DNA of 5,565 nt from contig JABIQT010000571.1 of the NCBI GenBank assembly GCA_018667995.1, positions 1-5,565 of the forward strand, read 5' to 3'. A model generated the notes under the pieces. That model saw only the letters and a list, made by a program, of their open reading frames with translations. It ran no database searches and was not told the origin of the DNA. Position 1 is the first letter of the stretch, and the number at the start of each line of letters is the position of its first letter. The DNA is from Candidatus Latescibacterota bacterium. Its GTDB lineage: Bacteria; JAAXHH01; JABIQT01. Both the position numbers and the translations under genes were made by a program. Positions 1 to 5,565 of the stretch are shown here, piece after piece.

Positions 1-2614
1 GCCGGCGGGCAAGGACACCGATGTCCCACATGGCGCCGCGACTGCTATTCGCGATGCTGTCCAAGGCACCGGATTTCGCAAGATTGTCGAGGGCGTCGCG
101 AGGCATCTTCACCCGCTGATACAGTTCTTCAACCGACTTATAAACCCCGTTCATCCGCTCCCAGACAATTGCTCTGGCCATGTCAGCCGTCACGTTATCA
201 ATGGCGGTCAACGGCTTATTAATGCAGAGTTTATGATCGGGCGTATGCATGAGATCATATCGCGTGAGTGAGCGGTTGATATCCGGAATCTCGATCGGCA
301 CCTCACATCGCCGCGTCTCCTGCTCCAGCGTCATCAGGCTGTACATCCCAGGGCGATGTTGCATCACCGCCGCCATGTAGGCCGCGGGATAAAACCGTTT
401 CATCCAGGCTGACTGATACACTATCCGGGCGAATGCGGCCGCATGGCTACGGCAAAACCCATACCCCACGAATTTAGAGACCTTATCAAATACGCTGTTT
501 GCAATATCCTGGGGGATCCCTCGCTCCATAGCGCCACCGACAAATTTGTCCCTCATGGACTCCATCTCATCGGGATCCCGGTACTTCGACATCAATGCCC
601 TGAAATCATCAGCTTCCGCGAGGGACATACCTGCGAAACGATGCGCGACCTCTAAAACCTGTTCCTGGAACAGGATGATACCATAGGTATCTTTAAGCGC
701 CGGAATGAGGTCGGGATGTTCATATTCGATAGGCTCTGTGCCTTTTCGTCGACGGACGAAAGGATGTACCATACCCCCCTGCAGGGGGCCCGGTCTGAAA
801 AGAGCAATCTCGGCTATCAGGTCATCAAAATTGCGAGGCTGATTGACCGCGAGCAGGTGAATCTGTCCCTGGGACTCTATCTGGAACAGGCCAATCGTGC
901 TGTCGGAACAGATGAGGTCATAGACCTCTTCGTCTTCCAATGAGACGGCATCGACATCGGCGGGATCCTCTTCTGTTTTGGCCACGAGTTCGGCGGCTTC
1001 ACTCAGAGTCGCTAGCATACGCAGCCCCAGCACATCCAGTTTCACCAGCCCCAGAGCTTCCACATCATTCTTGTCGAACTGCACCACCTTGACGCCATTC
1101 GCAGAAACCTGAACAGGCGTAAAATGCCTGAGGGGTTTTCTGGAGAGGACCATACCACCCGCATGCAGTCCGAGGTGTCTTGGAATACCGGCGAGTCCTT
1201 CTACCATCGTGATGAGGAGTTCAAATAGCGGAGACTCCCCGAGAATGGCAGAGAGATGATTGCGGTAGGTACGAACCTCTGACGCACTTCTGGACGGGAT
1301 GGCCGGTGTGAGTTTGTCGATTACATCAAGCGGCCATCCCAATGTCTTTGCCACATCCTTTATGGCCATGCGAAGCTGGTAGGTTATGAGTGTGGCGGTC
1401 ATGGCAGTCTGTTCAATGCCGAATCGCTGTTCAACCCATTCGATAATCTCGTCACGCCGTTCGCTGTCGAAATCAATATCGATATCCGGAGTTCCTTTGC
1501 GGCCGCTGTGTAGAAACCGTTCAAAGAGCAGGTTATGCCGAATAGGATCCACACCGGTTATACCGAGGAGGTACGCCACGATGCTATTGGCTGCCGAACC
1601 CCGTCCGGCGCATCGTATACCACGTTTCCGGGATTCATTGACGACTTCACGAACCACCAGAAAGTATTCCTCGAGGCCAAGCGAGGTTATGACACCGAAT
1701 TCTTTATTGTACTGTACAACTGCTTTGTCCTGCCGATCTGCGGGATAGGTGTTCAGCAAGGCATCTCCGCACAGCTTGTTAAGGTAGGCCCTTGGAGACA
1801 TGCCGTCCGGGAGGATGGCTGCCGGCGGGGTAATGTATTCGGGAACGAGTTCCACGTTGCAGCTTTCCGCGATTCGGATGGTATTAATGAAAGCTTCCGG
1901 ATAGGGAATGAGGGGACGAAGCTGCAATTCATCTTTCAGATAGGCCTCGGCATTGGTCGGGCGTTGCGCGTGCGGCTCGTGGATTTTTATACCCAGCCGA
2001 ATGCAGGTGAGCAGGTCGTACCGGCGATAATCTACGGACTCAGCATATCGCACATCATTGGTCGCCACCACCGGTAGGTCCATCTTTTGAGACAGATGGT
2101 ACAACGCATCGATCATGGCCCGATCTCCATAGGAGACGGTATTGGCCAGCTCCACGTAGAGTTTATGGGGAAAGGCCTTACTCAATCTTTCGAGCCATGA
2201 TCTGGCGGCGCCGATTTTTCCTTCGCTTACGAGTTTTCGAAGCAGACTCTCACGGCCCCCCGACAAGCAGATCAGATCCTGGTGATCGGGGATATTTTCC
2301 AGCAGGATACCCGGTTTTTTTCGGTCTGCCAGGTGAACTTTTGTCAAGAGGTCACAGAGGCAGGCATACCCTTCTTTCGTCTGGGCAAGCAGTACTACAG
2401 GATGATGATCCAGGGTAACTTCCGCGCCGACGATACCGACGATACCTTCCGCTTTGCAAAGTTTGAGGAACCGTACGACCCCGTATACACCGTTTACGTC
2501 GGTCAGGGCAAGATACTTGTCGTTGTTTCTTTTGGCGCTGGTTACGAGATCCTCGGGAGAAGAACCACCTGAGAGGAAGGAGAATGTGCTGCGGACATGT
2601 AAATGGGCGAACAT
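1..2614 (-). CDS. dnaE2: Error-prone DNA polymerase III alpha subunit DnaE2 (3' end cut off by the window)
   Basis: C-family replicative-type polymerase that carries out error-prone translesion synthesis with ImuB. The frame is open for 871 codons from ATG 2614 to the window edge; the family usually has about 1,030-1,080 residues, so roughly 170-200 C-terminal residues are missing. Visible parts in order: PHP domain (about 1-205) starting MFAHLHVRSTFSFLSGG; polymerase core with GRGSAANSIVAYLLGIT (337-353), a DnaE2-type signature; catalytic acidic motif PDIDIDF (376-382; D377 and D379 match E. coli D401 and D403); third aspartate in KLDVLGL (D527, matching D555); FRPGPLQGGMV (606-616); YGFCRSHAAAFA (718-729); and the start of the helix-hairpin-helix region near 824-871. 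The polymerase triad is intact. The PHP metal site is degenerate (R8, TDVNG 38-42, R189), so PHP exonuclease activity is unlikely. The start is chosen because family homology begins at residue 2 and an AGCAGGT site lies 8 bp upstream. It is last in the visible imuB cassette. Confidence 0.94.
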   Translation of the reverse strand, partial: MFAHLHVRSTFSFLSGGSSPEDLVTSAKRNNDKYLALTDVNGVYGVVRFLKLCKAEGIVGIVGAEVTLDHHPVVLLAQTKEGYACLCDLLTKVHLADRKKPGILLENIPDHQDLICLSGGRESLLRKLVSEGKIGAARSWLERLSKAFPHKLYVELANTVSYGDRAMIDALYHLSQKMDLPVVATNDVRYAESVDYRRYDLLTCIRLGIKIHEPHAQRPTNAEAYLKDELQLRPLIPYPEAFINTIRIAESCNVELVPEYITPPAAILPDGMSPRAYLNKLCGDALLNTYPADRQDKAVVQYNKEFGVITSLGLEEYFLVVREVVNESRKRGIRCAGRGSAANSIVAYLLGITGVDPIRHNLLFERFLHSGRKGTPDIDIDFDSERRDEIIEWVEQRFGIEQTAMTATLITYQLRMAIKDVAKTLGWPLDVIDKLTPAIPSRSASEVRTYRNHLSAILGESPLFELLITMVEGLAGIPRHLGLHAGGMVLSRKPLRHFTPVQVSANGVKVVQFDKNDVEALGLVKLDVLGLRMLATLSEAAELVAKTEEDPADVDAVSLEDEEVYDLICSDSTIGLFQIESQGQIHLLAVNQPRNFDDLIAEIALFRPGPLQGGMVHPFVRRRKGTEPIEYEHPDLIPALKDTYGIILFQEQVLEVAHRFAGMSLAEADDFRALMSKYRDPDEMESMRDKFVGGAMERGIPQDIANSVFDKVSKFVGYGFCRSHAAAFARIVYQSAWMKRFYPAAYMAAVMQHRPGMYSLMTLEQETRRCEVPIEIPDINRSLTRYDLMHTPDHKLCINKPLTAIDNVTADMARAIVWERMNGVYKSVEELYQRVKMPRDALDNLAKSGALDSIANSSRGAMWDIGVLARR

Positions 2615-2622
2615 GTTGGTTT

Positions 2623-2629
2623 ACCTGCT
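2623..2629 (-). promoter_or_regulatory. Likely ribosome binding site of dnaE2
   Basis: On the minus strand AGCAGGT lies 8 bp before the dnaE2 ATG. It is a partial Shine-Dalgarno match (AGG core) and supports the start at 2614. A separate binding site makes sense here because dnaE2 is about 150 bp from the preceding gene and cannot rely on translational coupling. Confidence 0.5.
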
Positions 2630-2651
2630 TTGTGGCACATTAACGGTGTTC

Positions 2652-2770
2652 GGATTAACCACCGCGACACAGAGAAATCAGGGCAAATTAAGGGCTACAA
2701 AAAAGCACGAAGACACAAAGAGCTTAGGGCAGGTATACACTTGTGGACAGTCTGTGTTACGGGTTAATCC
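2652..2770. repeat. Inverted-repeat-bounded intergenic element of the 'AACCAC..GACACAGAGA' type
   Basis: The ends are perfect 9-bp inverted repeats, GGATTAACC (2652-2660) and GGTTAATCC (2762-2770). Just inside them is a second inverted pair, ACACAG (2667-2672) and CTGTGT (2752-2757). Inside are two direct near-copies, GACACAGAGA (2666-2675) and GACACAAAGA (2712-2721), 46 bp apart. The wording resembles short dispersed intergenic repeats (AACCAC-GAGACACAGAGA and relatives) that I recall from many environmental bacterial genomes. It has no coding capacity and fills most of the gap between the 77-codon gene and dnaE2. The right end overlaps the stop codon of the 77-codon gene. It may be a non-autonomous mobile element (MITE-like) or a transcript hairpin. 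No flanking target duplication is evident, and only one copy is in the window. Confidence 0.55.
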
Positions 2771-2997
2771 CAGATTTTTGAGAGCATCCAATCACCATCG
2801 GTGCAGAAAATCTCGAGCATCCCCTGGTCAGTGATCAGGTGCATATAGAGTCGGCGTTCGTCCTTCAACCACCACTTGCTCTGTACAATCCAGTATTCCA
2901 GCATACGAATCACACGGTATGACATAGAACCGCGTTCGATCCGTGTGGGACGATTTTCCTTTGTCATCACCAGTATGGTCTCTTCTACCACCCTCAT
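2764..2997 (-). CDS. Small DUF6504-like protein between imuB and dnaE2
   Basis: A 77-residue protein without signal peptide or membrane segment, rich in Trp and Arg. Its aromatic and charged spacing (YRVI 27-30, W36, WW 42-43, RRLY 48-51, G59, LEIF 61-64, W70, final WD 76-77) resembles the DUF6504 family, which I recall as a small domain encoded beside Y-family/DnaE2 polymerase genes in Actinobacteria and others. No biochemical function is known to me. ATG 2997 lies 6 bp after the imuB stop, so the two are probably translationally coupled; GGGAAG in the imuB tail could serve as a weak ribosome site. M11 (ATG at 2967) is an alternative start, since the conserved-looking part begins near residue 16. 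The stop TAA lies inside the end of the inverted-repeat element. Position in a mutasome operon suggests an accessory to ImuB or DnaE2; this is inference. The family match is from memory and unconfirmed. Confidence 0.72.
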   Translation of the reverse strand: MRVVEETILVMTKENRPTRIERGSMSYRVIRMLEYWIVQSKWWLKDERRLYMHLITDQGMLEIFCTDGDWMLSKIWD

Positions 2998-3003
2998 GAT
3001 CGA

Positions 3004-4164
3004 TCACTTCCCGTCCTGTACGACCGGCACCAGTTTCCACTCGTCGCCGGGAAAAAAGGGGGTCTCGTGAATAATATGAGGTCTCAACAACTTTCCGGGA
3101 AAACGCCTATCCATACGCGCAATGAGCGCATCACGATCGCCTTTCTTCAGGAATAACGCTTGTTGACTGGGGATCACAGGGACCAGACCGCCAAAGGTGA
3201 GCACCACCGTTTTAACAGACATTCCCGGCACCGCTATTTTTTTCGAGGTCAATGCGGCGAGACGGGATAACACTTCCGGTCTGGCTGTGGGTTCCGTCAG
3301 AGTACGGCTTCTCGAGAGCGAGGCACCATCTTCCATTATCAGTCGAACTTCTAATCGTGTCGGTTTGCTGTCGTTAAACTCTGCTGCTGCTGCCAGAACA
3401 AGCTGTCCGAGAGTTTCCGCAATCTGTTCCGGTTCTGAAATGGGCCAGTCAAAATCTTCCGCGTGTTCTATCTCACGCCATTCATAGTTCGGCACAGTAT
3501 CGTCCCGGTCCGCCGGATTCAGAAAATCATAAAGCCGGCGCCCCGCTTCCCCGAATTGAACCATAAGATGCCGTCTGTGAAGCTGGCAAACACGCCAGAC
3601 CGATCGAAAACCAAATAGCTCCAACCGTTCAATCATGTCTTCATCAAATTGGAGCATATCGAGATCTCCCAGCACGTTAACTCGGGTCGTCTTTAAAAAG
3701 GAGACTCTGTCTCGACCAGATATGGCAAGGACCGTTCCCGGATCACTACGAATAGATGCCAGCATGGCAGTACGGCGTTCAATCGACACACCGACCCGGG
3801 CATGCAATTGCGCGGCAATCCACTCCAGGTCTTTCAATCCAGCCTTTGCCGTTAGAAACCAGGCTCCTTTCCCATTGAGGTTGGGTACAGGCATGATACG
3901 GGGAGTGAGTTTGTAGAGCAGACGCAGAATAGATTCTGTCATAGTGAAATCCATATGGGGCTCCCAGACACAAAACCGGGCTCCCGGGACCAATGTACGT
4001 GCCCTATCTACGGTATCACCGATATTAACTCCCCAATCGTTCTCCGGGGGATTCATGGAGATCACACGATGATTGAATGACACAAAGAGCGGGGACGATG
4101 TCTTCAAATGGCGGGCCATGGACCATGCCGGAAAATTCGATATATAGACACACGCTATATGCAT
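3004..4164 (-). CDS. imuB: ImuB: inactive Y-family polymerase, mutasome clamp adaptor
   Basis: ImuB is a Y-family DNA polymerase paralogue that does not synthesise DNA but links DnaE2 to the beta sliding clamp. The 386-residue product opens MHIACVYISNFPAW, the usual ImuB start where active polymerases have a D-x-D-x-F-x-x-V-E motif; the acidic residues are absent. The second catalytic motif (SxDE in active enzymes) is replaced around LNGKGAWFLT (96-105), so it is predicted inactive. A helix-hairpin-helix-like segment (VNVLGDLDML 162-171) and RFG-like FGEAGRRLYDFL (204-215) follow, then a little-finger domain (about 268-325) and QQALF (334-338), a near match to the beta-clamp motif QLxLF. At 386 residues it is shorter than typical ImuB (about 450-550). 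The frame extends to an ATG at 4224, but that codon lies inside the promoter palindrome, so 4164 is preferred by homology although no good Shine-Dalgarno precedes it. It is first in the cassette; no imuA precedes it. Confidence 0.88.
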   Translation of the reverse strand: MHIACVYISNFPAWSMARHLKTSSPLFVSFNHRVISMNPPENDWGVNIGDTVDRARTLVPGARFCVWEPHMDFTMTESILRLLYKLTPRIMPVPNLNGKGAWFLTAKAGLKDLEWIAAQLHARVGVSIERRTAMLASIRSDPGTVLAISGRDRVSFLKTTRVNVLGDLDMLQFDEDMIERLELFGFRSVWRVCQLHRRHLMVQFGEAGRRLYDFLNPADRDDTVPNYEWREIEHAEDFDWPISEPEQIAETLGQLVLAAAAEFNDSKPTRLEVRLIMEDGASLSRSRTLTEPTARPEVLSRLAALTSKKIAVPGMSVKTVVLTFGGLVPVIPSQQALFLKKGDRDALIARMDRRFPGKLLRPHIIHETPFFPGDEWKLVPVVQDGK

Positions 4165-4210
4165 ACAGATACCGCGCGATAAGAATGGATACCGACGTTC
4201 TCTTTCTACT

Positions 4211-4241
4211 AATACACTAAACATTTGTTTAGTTTTGTCAA
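4211..4241 (-). promoter_or_regulatory. imuB promoter (TTGACA -35, weak -10)
   Basis: On the minus strand a perfect sigma-70-type -35 hexamer TTGACA (4241-4236) is followed after 19 bp by TGTATT (4216-4211), a 4/6 match to TATAAT. The suboptimal spacing and weak -10 make the assignment of the -10 tentative; TATTAG slightly downstream is an alternative. The operator-like palindrome fills the spacer. Transcription would start roughly at 4200-4205, leaving a leader of about 40 nt before ATG 4164 and excluding ATG 4224 from the message. Confidence 0.6.
4216..4233. promoter_or_regulatory. Putative SOS (LexA-type) operator, 18-bp palindrome
   Basis: ACTAAACATTTGTTTAGT has two perfect 8-bp arms (4216-4223 and 4226-4233) around a 2-bp centre. 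It lies between the -35 and -10 of the imuB promoter, the position expected for a repressor that excludes RNA polymerase. imuB/dnaE2 cassettes are LexA-controlled in most bacteria studied, which makes LexA the likeliest binder; this is inference. The sequence does not match CTGTN8ACAG, GAACN4GTTC or GTTCN7GTTC. An extra half-site ACTAA lies at 4208-4212, one 8-bp step from the ACTAA of the left arm. Confidence 0.68.
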
Positions 4242-4320
4242 GGGGGATTTTTGTTGGTGGGAGGGATTGTATTGAGTTGCTGAAGGATGATTTTCAGGAT
4301 GGAGACAAGCCGTCGATACA

Positions 4321-4358
4321 TAAAAAAAGCCGCTTTCGAATATTTATCGAAAGCGGCT
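4321..4358 (-). terminator. Intrinsic terminator after the BNR-repeat gene
   Basis: A perfect 12-bp stem, AGCCGCTTTCGA paired with TCGAAAGCGGCT (4358-4347 with 4339-4328), encloses a 7-nt loop. On the minus strand it runs straight into seven T residues (4328-4322, the first shared with the stem). It ends the BNR-repeat transcript about 80 bp after its stop codon and insulates the imuB promoter from readthrough. The A-rich side is only on the low-coordinate flank, so it is not bidirectional. Confidence 0.93.
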
Positions 4359-4437
4359 ATAGTTCATTCGCAATAAGACCACTGCATTTGATACATCAGA
4401 AGCATCGAGACCGGATACACCGGGGCCAGAGAGGTTT

Positions 4438-5538
4438 TCAGGCTATCCGAACAGAATAGATAGGCGGTAAAAAGCAGCCCACTGACTCCCAGGACTGACC
4501 ACGATCCTCTGATACAAAGAGATTCCCAGTGGTACTACCAAAGGCCATCAAATCTCCCCTTTTGTCCAGGGCGTGCCTCAGCACAATATCATAACACAGT
4601 TCCTGCGGTAATCCGTCGCGGAGGGGAGTCCAGCTCTGCCCGCAGTCGGAGGTGTACGACACGCAGAGCGCTCCGCCAACGGCCATACGACGATCATCGC
4701 TCACTCCGGGTACCACCCAGGCAGACTCGGGCTCCTGTTCGTCCACCACCACCGGGAATCCAAACTTTACAGGGCCGTCTGTTTCGGAAACGTCCGTCCA
4801 TGTATAGGCGCCATCCCGACTGACAAAGACGCCGACATGATTCTGTTGCCACAGTGTATCCGGTTCTGCAGGGCATCCGACGAGACAGTGGGGATCGTGC
4901 CCGTAAGCCGCCTTGGGATCCGGTAGAAATTCCGATACGATACCGTTGTTTCTACCCTCCCATGTGGCGCCTCCATCCGAGGATTCAAAAACGCCACCAC
5001 AACTGACTCCCACAAAGAGGTGATCACTATCACGGGGATCCACAACGATCGAACAGGCCCCTGCCTGGTCGCGCCCGCCACCGAACCATGCCTCCTTTCG
5101 CGAGGGATGATTCCAGAGGCTCTCTATCAGTTCAAATGTAACACCTCCATCGTCGCTACGAAACACGCCACCTGGCTCGCTTCCGATATACAACCGATTC
5201 GGCATGTCATCGCCACCGGGTGTGATGGTCCAAATATAGGTCATTGAAGCTGGCGTTTCAGCCTGATCGTCCCAAACGTCATATTTCACGGCACCTTCAG
5301 GATATTCGGGCCGGTCTACCTGCTCCAGTTCAGCGCCGGGTTCTGTGGCTCTGTAGAGTTTGAGACCAAAGTGCCCGTGCTCAGTACCACCCCAGAGGAC
5401 GCCGGAGCGATGGTCTACCATGCCATAGGAAAACGGGATGCCGGGCATATACTCGTGAACGAGCTTCCACCGACCTGCCTGCCCCTCCAGGATCAACAGT
5501 CCTTTCCGGGTACCCAGTATCAAACGGGAATCACTCAT
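4438..5538 (-). CDS. Asp-box/BNR-repeat beta-propeller protein (sialidase-like fold, function unknown)
   Basis: A 366-residue protein with five Asp-box motifs (S/T-x-D-x-G-x-T/S-W/F) at 128-135 (SDDGGVTF), 186-193 (SSDGGATW), 240-247 (SRDGAYTW), 296-303 (TSDCGQSW) and 343-350 (SEDRGQSW). They are spaced 47-58 residues apart, as expected for successive beta-propeller blades. Proteins of this type are often auto-named exo-alpha-sialidase or WD40/YVTN/BNR-like, but I see no basis for sialidase activity: the repeats are structural, and no sialidase arginine triad is assigned. The N terminus (MSDSRLILGTRKGLLIL) is not a signal peptide, so it is probably cytosolic. ATG 5538 is supported by AGGAG 7 bp upstream. 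It is followed by a strong terminator, so it is a separate transcription unit from the mutasome cassette and need not share its function. Substrate and partner are unknown. Confidence 0.9.
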   Translation of the reverse strand: MSDSRLILGTRKGLLILEGQAGRWKLVHEYMPGIPFSYGMVDHRSGVLWGGTEHGHFGLKLYRATEPGAELEQVDRPEYPEGAVKYDVWDDQAETPASMTYIWTITPGGDDMPNRLYIGSEPGGVFRSDDGGVTFELIESLWNHPSRKEAWFGGGRDQAGACSIVVDPRDSDHLFVGVSCGGVFESSDGGATWEGRNNGIVSEFLPDPKAAYGHDPHCLVGCPAEPDTLWQQNHVGVFVSRDGAYTWTDVSETDGPVKFGFPVVVDEQEPESAWVVPGVSDDRRMAVGGALCVSYTSDCGQSWTPLRDGLPQELCYDIVLRHALDKRGDLMAFGSTTGNLFVSEDRGQSWESVGCFLPPIYSVRIA

Positions 5539-5545
5539 AGTTCGT

Positions 5546-5550
5546 CTCCT
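5546..5550 (-). promoter_or_regulatory. Ribosome binding site of the BNR-repeat gene
   Basis: On the minus strand AGGAG, a consensus Shine-Dalgarno core, lies 7 bp upstream of ATG 5538. It fixes the start of the BNR-repeat gene and indicates that this organism uses canonical ribosome binding sites, in contrast to the weak sites before imuB and dnaE2. The promoter itself is not visible in the 15 bp that remain before the window edge. Confidence 0.8.
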
Positions 5551-5565
5551 GGTAGCATAGTTTAC

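Noticed and set aside
775-788. Perfect 14-bp palindrome CCCCCTGCAGGGGG
   Set aside because: It encodes part of the conserved DnaE motif GPLQGGM, so coding constraint explains it, and it is mid-gene with no T run.
1535-2077. A 180-codon open frame on the plus strand
   Set aside because: It is wholly antisense to dnaE2, whose minus-strand frame shows continuous family motifs. The plus frame has no recognisable domain and low-complexity composition typical of a shadow.
2615-2763. A separate SOS promoter for dnaE2
   Set aside because: No copy of the ACTAAACA/TGTTTAGT palindrome and no convincing -35/-10 pair was found in the gap, so cotranscription with imuB is the simpler reading.
2828-3040. 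A 70-codon minus-strand frame overlapping the end of imuB and the 77-codon gene
   Set aside because: It is an out-of-frame alternative of the same strand. The 77-codon frame fits the operon spacing and shows the family-like aromatic pattern, and this one does not.
4235-4459. A 74-codon plus-strand frame starting at TTG in the gap after the BNR gene
   Set aside because: It reads through the terminator hairpin and into the 3' end of the BNR gene, lacks a ribosome site and has no family-like sequence.
4438-5538. Sialidase (neuraminidase) function for the BNR-repeat protein
   Set aside because: Asp boxes are structural and occur in many unrelated propellers. No export signal and no catalytic arginine triad could be assigned.

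Overview
The window is a bacterial chromosomal segment in which every supported gene lies on the minus strand. Reading in the direction of transcription, from high to low coordinates, it contains a cytosolic Asp-box/BNR-repeat protein (5538-4438), a strong intrinsic terminator (4358-4321), a promoter with an 18-bp perfect-arm palindrome that looks like an SOS/LexA operator (4241-4211), imuB (4164-3004), a 77-codon gene resembling the DUF6504 family (2997-2764), a 119-bp inverted-repeat-bounded intergenic element (2770-2652), and dnaE2 (2614 to the window edge, where the 3' end is cut off).

The core is a translesion-mutagenesis ('mutasome') cassette. DnaE2 is the error-prone C-family polymerase that does the synthesis. 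ImuB is a catalytically dead Y-family paralogue that tethers the complex to the beta clamp. The usual third member, ImuA (RecA-like), is not upstream of imuB, because a terminator and an unrelated gene lie there, and it is not between imuB and dnaE2. That slot holds the small DUF6504-like gene, starting 6 bp after imuB. The palindrome sits between a perfect TTGACA -35 and a weak -10, where a repressor would block transcription. This fits DNA-damage induction of the whole unit, although the palindrome does not match the LexA motifs I know from Proteobacteria, Firmicutes/Actinobacteria or cyanobacteria.

The taxon cannot be fixed from this window. Mid-range GC, the DnaE2/ImuB/DUF6504 combination, an unfamiliar SOS-like box and an intergenic element of the 'AACCAC..GACACAGAGA' type suggest a non-proteobacterial lineage known mainly from environmental genomes. 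That is inference only. No RNA genes, CRISPR arrays, transposase genes or origins were seen, and no stretch over 300 bp lacks a gene.
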